DNA of 64,000 bases from Sipunculus nudus (taxonomy: Eukaryota > Annelida > Sipuncula > Golfingiida > Sipunculidae), in contig CM049308.1 in assembly GCA_026874595.1 (NCBI GenBank), positions 91,887,624 through 91,951,623 of the forward strand. Reading direction: 5' to 3'. The notes under the pieces are model-generated. The model did no database searches. It saw only the letters and a list, made by a program, of their open reading frames with translations, and had not been told where the DNA came from. Below, in pieces: positions 37,301 to 52,300 of this stretch. A program made the translations under genes and the position numbers. The first letter of the stretch is position 1; each line of letters opens with the position of its first letter.

Positions 37301-40300
37301 GGCTTACCTACCAATAAGGGAAGAAGCCTATTGATGTTGAGGTCAAAAAGTCAAAGGTCAAGGTCACAATATTTAATTGTTCTAAATGCTTGTGAGCATA
37401 TTTCAAGTGTAACTGTTCAACCCAAACCTTCAGTCTTTCACATATGCCACATCTATGCATCACTCAGTTTGACTCAAACTTCATATTTATGGGTCTTTTT
37501 GCTTGAATAAATAACTTATTGATTTTGGGGTCAGCTGATCAGCAGGTTAAAGGTTGCAGGTCAAAGTTATTCACCCATTGGTTGCCAAGTAATTACACCA
37601 GATTTAAGTGGTTAGTAGTTACCTATCATTTAGAAAGAATCCAGTTGATATATGGGCAAAAGGCCAAGGTCATAGGTCAGGGATGTTCACAATTACTTAT
37701 TTTATAGACCATCTATATTTTTCTTGTATATATAACCATCCCACTCCAGCTGGTACATCTCCCTGTGTGGCTGTAATTGTGAGTGACACTGGTGACATAT
37801 GACTCCCTTTTGTATCAGCCTATTAAGTGATACTTCATAACAAAAACACTGTTGTCAGAATGCTTCAGCCAGGCATTAAGACTATGAGAGTATAGTATTA
37901 AGGTTTAGCTACTGATTTATAAGATGATGGGAACATTTTGCAGTTTATTTTATGGAATCCTAGCAATAAACTTAGTTTCCTAGATATCTGAATATTTTAA
38001 TATATATCACCACATATAAAAGCAAGTGTTTGTTCTCATAATATGTGGATCTGTACCTTGATTTAGGATGGCTTTTTGTTTTATTTCAAGACTCTTAAAC
38101 ATGCTTTCTGCATTTCTTTTCTTTCAGGTTTGGCAGTTTACCTACCCTGCTGACCCCATTGAAAAGCAGAGTGATAATAAAAATATTGGACTTACACTTT
38201 TTACAATTGCATATCTATAAATCTGATATGAGGGCCTGGACATGCCTTTTGAATTATTTTGGGCATTTATTACTGGATAATTTGCCCCAAGTTTGGTCTC
38301 TTATTGGAGAATGTGGGATATCAAATGTCATACTTGTCAGAAATCCATTATGTCTGCCAGTTAGCCACCTTAGAAATTCTTTCTTCAGTGCAGTTTCAGT
38401 AATTTTTCTTTAATGTTTGGTCCAATTTAGAGAATGTTTGTTGTCTGATTTCAGACTTGTCAGAAGTCCAATATGGCCACCAGGCAACCATCTTTTAATT
38501 CCTTTTAATCATATTATCTCAAGAACAGTTAAAGTGAATGCAGTTGGATGTATATTTATGTAATCTTGTAAAGGATTGGGTTAAATATTTCTGAATAAAT
38601 ATTACTATCATTTATAAAAGTGCAGTACAGTTGGCTTGTATTGAATAAAAATTCATACAGAAGCACCTGTTTCTCAATAATTCTTGCATGTATTTCCTTG
38701 ATTTTTGCTATATATTTTGATCTTATATTTGCCCTTTGTGGTGTTCCTTTTGAGACTGACAGGTTTCAAGCAAGCTGTTGGAATAGTTCCTGATAGCTTA
38801 ACAATCATGCATTTTTCTCAGACCATCAATTCACTGTGTTTTAACCAGACATAGGTGATATATATTTCTGTTGTCATAGAAAATTTTCAAATAATTGGCA
38901 AATTGGTTCTTCAAAATTTTACTGGAAGTTGTGAATCTCAGTCCATGATGTCACAGGTCATGCTTTGCAGCTGAGCGTCATGACCCATGGGTCACTTGTT
39001 TAACAACATACTGAAGTTTAGAAAATTAATGGCAACTGGATTGTATTTTTTCCCCAGCCCTTGCTTTTTCAAGACAAACCAAGCCAAAGATGATAGAAAA
39101 ATATGATATTAAGGCATGAATAAGAAAATTCTAGTGTAGAAATTGCATTGTGATGTGTTGCCCTTTTAGACCTGTATAATGGCGTAATGGTGACAAACAT
39201 AACTGCCTGGATGTTTCATCTCTTCATACAGCTAAGAGGACTACTCAAGACCACTTGAGATCAACACGTAAAATGCCCATGATTTTCTTTGGACAGACAT
39301 ATTACAATGAAAAATTCTGATTAATTTCTTTAGCTTAAAGCAAACTCTGTCAATGTTAAATCTTGAAAACTTGGTATGGATACAAAAGAAAATTGAATAT
39401 GTATTACCTGTAATGTTAAGCACAGGTAAATTTATATAAATTAATGAAAATATGAAAAAGTCTAAAATTTATCTGATCAGTAGAGATATTTTACTTTTCC
39501 TCATAAGTACAACAGAATAATTATCTTTCATCTTTGAATTGATCTATACAATATAATGATCAATTATAAAAACAGGCAGGTTCATTTGTAGTATTTATTT
39601 TGTCCTTTGACCCTGCAGGTGCTTGATGCCAGCAGACCATGGCTGTGTTACTGGATTTTACATTCAATGGAGCTGATGAATATAGACATCACAGAGAAAC
39701 AAGCATCACAGTAAGTTGTCAGGTGTTTAACTCCTCCACCAGTGGTCTGGATTGAATAAGCAAGGAAGTTACATAAATTAAGTAACAACTCTGGGTCTGG
39801 CTGTGTCGAATGTTGCTGACAGGGGTGATAAATCTCGCCGGTCAAAGGCACAGAGAGATGTCACTGATAAGCCCAGTGTTAATTGATACAGCACTAGAAT
39901 CAACCCTTCGGCATGACTTTGGAATGACTCATTAATTTTAGAGACCCAAGGTGTGAAGGCATGAATCCTAGAAATGTGTTATGTCAGTTAAGTAAGTTAT
40001 TCCCCAAATTAATCTTGAGTAATTAATGTAATCATTGGAACAGTCTTAAATCAACACAGTATATTTTCATAAAGACATCCAGTAGCATGCCAACATGTGA
40101 AGCCGTCATTGCTAAAGACGCCTGAGCCATCTCTGGGCGGAGGTAAATATGGGCCATAATACGAGAATAACAACATCAGTGATCAACAGAATAGTATAAA
40201 ATAAGTCTAATAATTCATAGGTGTCAGAAGTGTGTAGACTAATGTGAACTAATAGAAATCTAAAATTATTCAAGTAAAAAAATAACGTCCGTTTTGTATC

Positions 40301-43300
40301 ACAGCAGTTATTGATGAAGAGTGACCGCAATCACCGCATCTGTCCCAAAATCACTCCAGTGATTCCTCAACATGAGATCTCTTTAAATATACCAGTTGCA
40401 CCTAATTCTTAACAAAACAAACATTTCTGGTCCATGTTATTCCTGTAATTTACCACTCAGTTACTGGATATATTGCTCTCAGCCAGACCAGCTTCAGCGG
40501 ACTGCATCAGTAAGAACTGACAGCCTTGCTATATCAAAGGCTGCTATATCAGTAGGTGCACAATAGGGTTAATGGGTTTATCTCATCTTAAGTGCAATAG
40601 GCACACAGATGACACTCAAGTCCTGGCAGAGTTCTCTGGAGTTGTATCTCCATTTATGTAACCTCCTTGGAATAAGCATATGTCATTTTTAGATTTAAAT
40701 AATTCATCAAATATTTCTTTATTATCAGTTTAATTCATATTATTTTTCTGCTATATCTTGTGAAGACCTAAGTATTGAGGAACAATATGACGTGCAGTGA
40801 GAAAGAATATCTTGCGTCTGATTGGTAGAATTTAAAGGGTAAACTAATTTATTAAGATTCTGCCATTGTTTTGTAATTTGTATTTTTTATGTTTTATTGA
40901 AACTGACAGAAACAAGAAATAAAAAAAAAGATGCATTTTGTTGAACTTAGTTTAGTTGTTAACTTTAGTAATTGCTGTAATAAAGTCTGTAAAAGATTTG
41001 GTTACATAGTTACAGGTAACATCCACTTGTGTTAAACTTCAGCATATTTTCCTTTTGGGTTTAATTAAAATATGTTTATTCTCTGCTAAGATGTGACTTA
41101 GTCACTAATATCTCAAAAGAAGTTCTTTCTTTTATCTTCACAGTAAAACTGTGTACTTCTTCCTATTACTCTCTGATAAATTATATAATTTTAAATCTCA
41201 GCCATTTTCACTTTATTTTCAGTATATGGAAGTTTACCAATGCTCCAAAAATGGAACATTTTAATGGGAATCATTTTCTTGATTGAAAAAATTGAAAAAG
41301 AACTTTATTCATGTACATCTCAAATTTAAATACCCCATAAAATCATAATTTTGAAAATTAACACCCAACACAAAAATATGCTTTGGTTGATAATTTGTTT
41401 TAAACAACTATGTTAGAAAATCAAAAATGAACATCAGTGTTGCATTCTCAATAAATAATTATTGCATTTTTAGCTATGTTTGTACAGATAATAATTTGAC
41501 TGTTTCAGAGTGATACAGTTCCTGGCCAGGTGTCAGTGTCCAGAAGGGGGATTTGCAGGTAAAATATGACTAAGAATGTCAGACTCTGGGAAGTGTCTAT
41601 ATTAGGTTTATGTGGTGATATAATTATAATATTCAAAATAGAAAGAGATATTGCTTAGAAACTTTTCAACATTTAAATATAAGTGACATGTATTTATCAT
41701 TAAAATTGTTATACAAATACAGGTCTGTTGAAGATTTTGCATATATTTCACGTCAAAAGTGTTTTGTCAGATATATGGTCAGTCTATGAAAATGACATGC
41801 TTTCAGTGTTGTCTTGAACATTTGTTTTGAGAAGATTGAAACTTATTCCATTATGCAGTGGTTGATATTGTCTCCTCATCTGTTTGTAGCCTGTCACCAC
41901 CTGATCAGGTTATGATTAAAATGTGTTCCACATGCAGCCTGTAGTGTTGAAATAACCTGCATTTAACCACAAAGCCAACACTGTAACAGTATGGAAAACT
42001 GTCTTAAAATTTACAGTTATGTGTGTACATTTATACATTGGTATGAGCAATTGTTTTGGCTCTTTTAACATTACATTTGATGTTTTACTTGAGTTGATGT
42101 TGGCTATTTTACCTGTACTTAATAAGCTGGTATGGTCATTTACAGGTGGCCCTGGACAGCTAGCTCACCTTGCACCCACTTATGCAGCTGTTAACGCCTT
42201 GTGTATTCTTGGTACAGTAACTGACCAAGCTTACAAATGCATCAACAGGTAATACCAGCAGCACTTTGGGAACATAGGCAGCTGCCAATGTTAAAAATTT
42301 TGAGTGATTAAGTATAATATAATGACAATATTCAGAGGATTATTTTATTTTGTTGTTCATACAAATATAGCCAAAGTCTCTCTTATTTCCAAACCTTAAA
42401 TGAAATTTTGTGTTTGCTATGCCATTCCCTGTATATATCAGGCCAAAAAACCATAATGCATCTGAAATGGCGATTAGCCACTGGCACTGAATTTATGTGA
42501 AACTCATTTTCTGCCACTGGCATTTATCATAAAAACCTTATATAGCAGTGAGGGACTATTGTATTTTGGTAGATCGGGCTTTCTATCAGGTATGTATTGA
42601 AATGCTGTCACTGTATTATGCAGGGATATCTGACAGTATGATGTTTAACTTTGTACCGCAATATGTCAGTGAACCATTGAGTCATTATAACCCATGTGAA
42701 AACTGTATTACCCTTGTATACAAAACAAAAATTCATATAGTACAATGTTGTCTTTTTTGTGGAGTACTTTGTGAGACCCAGCTTTCTAATATGTAGCAAG
42801 GAATTTATATTGACTGGTGCAGAAATTAATGCAGATGTATGTCTTGTGTTTCAAGGCAAAAGTTGCTGAAGTATCTGATGTCCATGAGGACACCTGAAGG
42901 TTCGTTTATCATGCATGAAGGTGGGGAAGAGGACATCAGGTGAGATAATGAAATAAATTACCATCTATACATGGTGTTCCACAGTGAAAAGTACAGCTTA
43001 TCATGTAGGCATGCTGGTTCATTGTATAACATACATGGATGGGAAAGGAATACATGTAACAGTTTAGTGTTTGATGACAGGGAATCAAACATAGTCCTTC
43101 ATGGGTGTACAAATGGAATGAACAGTTTTGATTCCCTGTAAGTTCAAACTTTGAACAGTGAAGCAGATTTTTGTGCATATATCTTTTCCATTCCATATGA
43201 GTAAAAATGAGAAATAGAAATGAATACTATAACCTACCACAGATGTTTTAAATAGTCCTATTTCTATTTAAATATTACCCTTAAATCTTTCATATGACTG

Positions 43301-46300
43301 TGGAGAATGTGTAATGATTACATATTTAACTATGTTAATATTGAACTACACTAGAAAATCATATTCAGTTTCTTATATGTCTTACTTTCCTCCTGTCCCT
43401 GACTTGTCCAAACCATCAGATCCTTCTTCATGCTTGTCATATATGAATTGAATGACCCTTAAACTGTATGATAAATCAAAATCAAGGAGGGTGGAGCCCT
43501 CCTTTAATATTTGCCACATTGACCTTTGCCCTTGGAAGTGCTTGACCTTTTTCACTCCACAGTCATGTGGATAAAGCCTATGATATGAGATACCTAGGAG
43601 TGTAGGCATGATATATTTTAATAGTTTTACCTGTTCTTGCAGGGGAGCCTATTGTGCCCTGAGTGCTGCAAAACTTTCAAATATTTTTACCCCTGCCCTG
43701 TACGAAGGAACTGCTGAGTGGATTGTCAGGTAACTATAGTAACACTAGTAAGGTAACCATAGTATCTCTTAGGTTACTGTGGTAATTTATTAGGTTGAGG
43801 AACAATCAGCTTTGTCACCTGTAGAAAAATGTATTTTATGATTTAACTTTTTTAAAATCTAAAGCAACCAAGTGCTTTAGCTTGATTTATATGACAATAT
43901 CAGTAAATTGAAAGTGTTATGTTGTACATACCTTACACTGACCTAATTGTTTTTTTCTGTGTATTCTACAAGTATCAGACTTAGGAGGAGGGTTTCTTAG
44001 TGTATCAACTTGATAGCTTTCTCTCTGTGTATTGTACAGGTGTCAGACTTATGAAGGCAGATTCAGTGGGGTACTAACATGATAACATTGTCTGTATATA
44101 GGTGTCAAACTTATGAAGGTGGGTTCGGTGGTGTACCAGGGATGGAGGCGCATGGTGGCTACTCGTTTTGTGGACTCGCTGCTCTGGTGCTGATGGGGAG
44201 AGAGTGGCTTTGTGACATGGATGCACTGCTGGTAAAGTGCAGGATTTTTTTACCTATGTGTACTCTGATTGAGGATCTGCATACGATTTTTACCCAAAAA
44301 TTTTAATTCAAAAAATTCAAATGGTTCCAGTTCAGTGAGTTTTGGCCAAGTTACAGGAAGCTGAACTAAGTCATTTTGCCAAATATACATATTTAAATTA
44401 CAATTTCAGAAACAGCAGGAGCTATCATCACCAAATTTTATGCAAATATTAGTTACACGAGCGGTATTTGAAATTGAGGTATTGGTGATGCCACCAGCAT
44501 TGTACAGGGGTCATCAGTCATCAGTGCATTAACCCATAATTTCTCAGGAATGGCAGGAGCTCATAACATCAAATTTTATACAACAAATCAGTCACATGTC
44601 AAATTTGAGATTGAGGTTTTTTTTGGTAACAACTGCATCAACTTTTCATTTCACAGGGAAAATCTAGAAAACCTTTGGAAATCTCCGAAATCATCCAGCC
44701 AAATGGATCAATATTACACAGAAATGATCCCAGAGACGAGCTCTCTCAAGTTTGTTCAAATGTTCAGGTTCGATAAATTTTTGCCAAGTTGAACTTGGTC
44801 ATTTGGCCAAGTAAGCATTTTAACAAAACAATTTCAGAAACAGCAGGAGCTAGCATCGCCTTATTTTATGCAAATATTTGTCACATGAATCATTTTTTAA
44901 ATTGAAGTTTTTTTATGCCACCTGCATTGACCTGTTTATTTATGGGCATAGAACTGATTCAGCTTCTACATTAAAAATGTTTTATAATGAAATGGTCAAA
45001 TCCATTTGATAAATTTTTCACAAGAATTATCCCAGGGTAGGGTCCTCTCAATTATGTAAGATTAGATAGGGTGCATTGATGTCAAAGAAAGCTGAAGTTG
45101 GTCTTGTGGCATATATCAAACTGAGGGCTGCAAAATTTAGTCTTCTTCTGCAAAACTATTGTTTCAGATTCTGTGACATTGCACAAAAAAGATTCATAGG
45201 AAACCTTTGTTCAAGTTTACTTTTGAATGAATTTTGGCTGAATGATTGGACCTTAACAATGAAAAGACTGAGACACTTAGGTAGACAGAGACTGACAAAG
45301 AACAACAGACTGAGCTGTGTGGGTATATGAGCAGAACTGCCCAGGCAACAAAAATAATTGGTGTCCATATCCAACTTATGTGTAAGACAAGTCCATGAAT
45401 AAAATATATCTGTATTGTTATTTTGATTAATATAGGCATCTTTGATTACTCTGAACATTTTGTAAAAAAAATTATATGAATATGTCAGCTGGAAAAAAAA
45501 CATTGTAGTCAGTCTTTCATTGTGTATAAACAGATTTGGCAACCTGCCAAAATATTGTCTGTATCCATAAATAGCTTTACTCGTTATTTGTTGGTCAAAT
45601 ACATCATTTTATATAACTCTTAGGCCCATCATGTTTCTTTTCCTTATTGCGTTATTATATGGTTTCAGGTCTAAATTTTCATGTATTTCACAGTGCAGTA
45701 TGTACTTATCAGATTTAGTTAATGCTTATTGAAAATTGAAAATTTAAATTTTTTACAGCATTTTATTTGAGAAAATAAATGTGTATTAATTTTTATAGTT
45801 CAGCTAATCTCCACTATTTCCTATTTCTATATTTGGCAAGGGTTCATACATCCCCAGTGGAGTAGTTATTTTTCTTACATATTGCTGTCACATAGCTGAA
45901 ATACTGATACTTGATACTTGATATTTGATCATGAGAGGCTCCTGCATCTTTGATATAGCCCATTAAAGTGCACAGTATTAATTTGGCAAACATATATTTA
46001 GTATTTTATTATCACCAGATAGCATGGCCATTTCCTCTTAGCTTTTCAAGTGCTAATATATATTAAAAAATCACAATAGAAATAAGTAAATTTTGCATAT
46101 GCTAAAATTCTTGAAATGCAGTTGAGCGCTGTGACTCATGGGTCTCTTATTGTCCCCCGCTCCGCGGATGCAATGGACATTGATTTAGGTTATCTTTCTG
46201 TCTGTCGGTACATCATTTTTTAGCTCAGCTGACTATAAGTCATCTGAGCTATAGTCGTGGTCCATTGTCCGTCGTCCGTCTGTCTGTCTGTTCGTCCGTC

Positions 46301-49300
46301 TGTAAGACTGGCATGTTTCAACACCATTGGACCTACGAATCTGAAATTCGGCATACAGTTAGATGTCCCCAAAATCTCCTACCATGCTGAAAATTTGGTC
46401 AATAGGACTTCATTCCTTCGAGATATTAAGGAAAAACCTCACTTTTTTATTAGAAATCTTATTTTCACACTTCAGGACTGCCTAATATCAAAACCACTCA
46501 TCTGGTTTTCTTCATATTTACCATAAATATTCCTCTATATAGTTCCTATATACATGCCAGAAATTTAGTCAGTATTATTTAATTTAAAAAAAGTTATAGG
46601 CCCAAACATAATGAAAAAATCAGGAAAGATATTTGGTCACTTAAGACCAAATGTGTAAAAGGTAGGGACTTTTTCTCAGTAATACAACTTAAATTAATCA
46701 AAATTTAATTGTATGCCAAAAATTAGATCAAAATCTGTTAAACTTTTTTAAATATTGGCAAAAATATAAAATTGGTACCTTAAATTTTGCCCAAGTTTGA
46801 CCATGGCACTTTTTTTTCCTGTAATTGCTATAGATTTAATTTTCAAAGCATGTTTTTATTTGCATTTCAACTGTTAACACCAAAAATTTGAAACCAGTTA
46901 ATCAAAAACTGTCGATTTTATTCAAGTTTTCAAGCACCATGTCACATATTGTTTACATCAAGCTAGTGTTATGCAGTTAGTTAGAGCTCAGCTCCCCAGC
47001 TTCAGCTCTAAGTTCCTTAAATTTGGCGTACAGTTAGATGTCTCCAAATCCCCCTACCATGCCAAGAATTTGGTCACTAGGACTTAATTCCTTCGAGATA
47101 TTAATGAAAAACTTCATTTTTCCATTAAAAACCCATTGTTACACTTTAAGACTGCCTAATATCAAAACCACTGATCAGACTTTGATCATATATAATATAT
47201 TTATTTTTCTATACATTCCCTATGCACATGCCAGAAATGATGTCAGTATTGCGTAATTGTTTTAAGTTATGGGCTCAAACATAATGCACTTTTGAAAAAA
47301 TCAAGAAATATATTTACTCCCTTAACAAGAGGATTGCTGAAGCTAGAGATTTTTTGTCAGGGATGTAACATTATTTAATCAAGATTCAATTGAATACCCA
47401 AAATTAGTTCTGAATTTTTCAGATTTTATAAGTTATTAGTATAAATATAAAATTTGTACCTTAAATTTTGCCCAACTTTGACCATGGCACGTTTGTTTCC
47501 TGAGAGCACTGTTGATATAATTTTCATATCATGCACACATAAGGATTTCATCTTTGTAGTTTAGAAAGATGAAAGAAATTGGCAAAATATTGTAGCTTTT
47601 ATTAATGTTTTAATGAGACTATGTCAGACCCAGGCTAGCTAGTCCCTCTTCAGTCACCTGCATGTTGACCTTGTTGACCTTTCACCAAATTATGCACGCT
47701 AGAGGCTTGAGGCGAGACATACACTGGGGCAGCCAGGCAGCTAATGCCCAGCCACAGTTGATCAAGGTGTCCAACCCAACTCATCTAATAGTTGTTTTGA
47801 AAAACAACATAACAATAAACAATAAATTAATAAATTTATATTGGTTTTTAATAACAAATCAAAGAAAAATTAATAGAAAGGAATTTGTTAGTTGATGAGT
47901 AACAGAAAATTAACTTGCAGTTACTGATGATGTAAGAATCTTGTATGGATGGATAGAATGTTAATGTCAGTGTTATTCCAAATAACACCATGCAGTCACC
48001 TATGGTATTTTTCAGTTCAATTTTAATGATAAAAAAATAAATCATATTATTCATTACTAATCATTAGGGATCATATGAAGGAAATTAATGATAGACAAAG
48101 ATGCAGTTGATAATATTAATCTAGATTCCTACTGTGTCTAGTGTGTAGATTGATGTGAAAGTAGTCCAAAGTGAATATATTACATTTATTTTTTTTAATA
48201 CAAATAAAAGCCATAAAACCAGGTACTTATGATCATTATTTAAATGTGTGAATTTTGTATATTCTGGATTCTCAACATCATTGTTTGGCTAAAACTGAAT
48301 AAATACTAGACATGGTGTGAATGCTTTGCAAATGTATTTAAAAATGAATATGAATATTAATATGTACTGCATTAAAAAATTTTATTGCATAAGAATGGGA
48401 ATTCAGGTAAAAATGAAAGTATTTGAATACCAGTGCAGGTACTTTCAAAATGTATTCATGAATGCATTCATGAATATATTCTATAATGTTATTTTAATAA
48501 TCATTTCCATTATATTTTATTTTAAAAAATCATGATTTTCTTATTATTATTTTTTTATAAAAATTATATTGGCACAATATTTGTTTTTAAATTTTAATAA
48601 ATAGTTAAACTCTTTAATTATAAGTGCTGCTTATAAGTTATATGGCCAAGTCAAAATCTGTGTGACAAAAGCACTCCATTTGTTAATAAAATAAATGAAA
48701 TCAATCCTCTTCCTTGTCTCCAAAGATACTATCAAAATCATACATAAGCTAAACACCAACAACTCATAATAAAGCTTATATTTATTACCACACAAAACCA
48801 GCATGTGCCTCATTCCCAAATCATATTTTTTATCATATATAACAGCTGAGCGCCGTGACCCATGGGTCCCTTGTTTTTTCTTTCAGTGTGATAACTTTCC
48901 TAAATTTTATCCAATTTCATTCAAATTTGGATCAGTGATTGCTCTCATGCATACCTCGGTTGGGATTGGTTTTAGAGTGTCTATCTGAAAAATATTTCTC
49001 TCCAGCTCAAAAACAAAATTATATAATTTTGGTCAAATTTCTAAGTGTGTTTTAGTTCTTATGTTCGCCTGCAGATGTCTCCACATGTCATAGTGGATTT
49101 TGGTCCTATTTGTATCTGCCAAAACGAAGTTTTGCAGATACTCTGTTTTTGACCGGGTTCCGCCGCCGCCGCCGCCGCCGGTTCGTTTCCGGAGAACTCC
49201 ACTGAGACTACCGGATGGATTTTTCCGAAAGTTACACAAATAATCGGGTCACATGTGAACTGGTGCCTAACCAATTGGCCTTGACCTCTGACCTTTCTTT

Positions 49301-52300
49301 CTGCCCAGCGTCCATTTCTACGTCTGTTTCCACACATAAACCCACATATCTCGGGAACCGTTTGACCGATCAGGAAAAAAATTTTGTACAAATGTAGCCC
49401 TTGGTTAGCTTTATAATAAACACAAAAAATGGTGGTGCCACCTGCAACCATGTTTGCACAGTGTCCATCTGTTCATCTGCCTTGGGTTAAAATCACTCAT
49501 ATCTGTGCAGTGGTTTGACTAATTCACCTGAAATTCGGCATGCGAATACATCCTAGATAGCTTTCTTGATTTTATGGTAGGTGGCACCTCCTTCATTCAC
49601 GTTCACACTGCAGACATCCAAGCTCATATCTCGGATACCATTTGACCAATCAGGAAAAAATTTTTACTCAAATGTATCCTTTGGATAGCTTTATAACGTA
49701 CACAAAAATGGTGGCGCCACCTGCAGGCATTTTTGCACAGCGTCCATCTGTTTGTCTGCCTCGGGTTAAAATCACTCATATATCTACAGTGGTTTGACCA
49801 AATTACCTGAAATTCAGCATGCGTATACATCCCGCATAGCTTTCTTGATTTTATGACAGATGGCACCACCTACATTCACGTTCACGCTGTAGACATCCAT
49901 GCTTATATCTCTGGACTCTTTCGACCAATCAGGAAAAAATTTTTACACAAATGTAGCCCTTTGATAGCTTTATAACAAACACAAAAATGGTGGCCCCACC
50001 TGCAGCAATTTTGGTACAGCGTCCATCTGTTTGGGTTGCCTTGGGTTAAAATCACTCATATCTCCGCAGTGGTTTGCCCAAATTACCTGTAATTCTGCAT
50101 GCGTATACATCATGGATAGCTTTCTTGATTTTATGACAGGTGGCGCCACTTTCATTCACGTTCATGCTGCAGACATTAATGCTTATATTTCGAGACTCGT
50201 TTAACCAATCAGGAAAAAAAATTTACACAAATGTAGCCCTTGGATAGCTTTATAACATACACAAAAATGGTGGCGCCACCTGCAGCCATTTTTGCACAGC
50301 GTCCATCTGTTTGTCTGCTGTGGGATTAAATCACTCATATCTCTGCAGTGGTTTGACTTTTCCACCTTGAAATTTTGCATGTGTATACATCTTGGATAGT
50401 TTCTCGTTCAAATAACAGATGGCCCCACCTACAATCATGTTTATGTGGCAGACATCCATTCATATATGTATTACATGTAACTCTATTTCCCCTTGTCACT
50501 CAATCCATGCCTCACTTCACCCATCATACTCTGATTTTGGCGGATACACGTAGTTGCTTGTCGAGTTCTCAATGTGTTTAAGTTTTTATGTTCCCCTGCA
50601 GATGTCTCAACATATCATAATGCATCTGTTTTAAGTTTTTTAAAATTTTGCCCCCAAGATTTTCTCCACATGTTATAATGTTGGTTGCTTATCAGGCATG
50701 AAAGACAACAAGAGCGCAAAGCAGTGGACATTAATTCCACAAATTTGCATGTTTTCTTCAGAGATGGACGTGCAATCGTCAGATGCGCTATGAGGGAGGC
50801 TTTCAAGGTCGGACCAACAAGTTGGTGGATGGGTGCTATTCCTTCTGGCAGGGAGGTGCCTTCCCACTCATACACGCTATACTTACAGAAAAATGTGAGT
50901 AACTTTCAAGGAAAAATGTAAGGTTCCTCTGATAAGTGCAATGCAGAAACAAGTTAGATGCACCCAATACATGCAGCACTCATTAAAAAGATTATCCATG
51001 TGTTATGCAGGCAACCTAAATGGTAAAATGAGAGTATCTAACTAATTATGCATGATTTACTTATAAAAAAAAAGTTTTTACTACTGTTAATACCCTCCGA
51101 AAACTTATTGTTATTTGTTATTCTCACAAGCAGTCTGTGGATGAATGTGCAGACCTTCACTCTGATACATATGATACAGAAAATATTAATATCCCTGCTA
51201 AAATGTGCTGTACATTTACATGAATTTGATTCATCCAAAAAAAATAAGTGGTTTATGTCTTATGAGTGCAAAAATTAGGACCCTGTCTGTCTGTCATGCC
51301 TTCTGTCTGTCTGTCAATCTAAAAATTTGTTTCAGGATGATAAATCCAGTTTGGATGGACATATGGATTTCAATCTTGACTTATATTTGGCCCACCACTA
51401 AAGGAAAAACCCTATATTGAATTTGGGGTCATGAGGTTTAAGGTCAGGGTCAGAGGACTCACATCTTTAAAAACATTGTTGATGCATTTAAGCCAAATTT
51501 TTCATCCCAGGCCTTGCACATAAAGCTCACCTGCAGATAGAGAAATATTCCTGTAAGTTTTAGGGTCACAGGGTCTAAGGTCAAGGTCACAGGAGCCAGC
51601 TGTCCACAAATTATTTCCAGATGATAACTCCAGTTTGGATGGACATGTAACTCAAACTTGACTTATATATGGCCCACAACTAAAGCGAGAACCCTATTGA
51701 TTTTTGTCTAATAAGGTCAAAGGTCAAGTTCATAGTACCCACATCTTTAAAAAAGCTGTGGATGCATGGTAAATGTTTCATCCAAAATCTTTCAGTTTTG
51801 GATTATCTAACAATAGGGGAAGAACCTTGTATATTGATTTTGACATCACAAGTTCAAAATTCATGGTCACAGGAGCATCCTACTGATTTATATGCTGGCA
51901 AGGCTTCCAGATTTATACATCAGATGTTATTATGCCTCTGTTGCTTGGGATACTTAACTCCTACACCTTCATACACGACTATCACTGATTCAGACCTTAA
52001 CATGCATCATGGTACAGATGTTTAAATACTGTTTTGGGATAGTTCTCCCTGTCTCTGCATGTAATTAGGTCCTATATTATATTTTTTCAAGCTTCACTTA
52101 GCCAACACTTAAGTCTATGCCCCTTTTGCCGGGCCCTTTCTGACCTGTCAGTATTCTAGTTGATAACAGCATTTTAGAGGGGAAAATATATGCAATACTC
52201 ACAAAGTGTGAGTGCCTTTCTTCTCACACAGTCATATAGCTGAAACTTTATGAACTTTCCATCTGATATTTTATGAATTCACTAGAAATGTGTCATGAAC

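Noticed and set aside
38120-38413. Possible extra FNTB exon after TTTCTTTCAG at 38129
   Set aside because: FNTB exons 3 and 4 already join in phase without it, the translation has no match to the family, and the segment lies within an H element.
50685-50921. 78-codon frame over FNTB exon 10 and a minus-strand 86-codon frame
   Set aside because: Both are shadows; the correct frame, starting at 50762, gives RQMRYEGGFQGRTNKLVDGC, the FNTB sequence.
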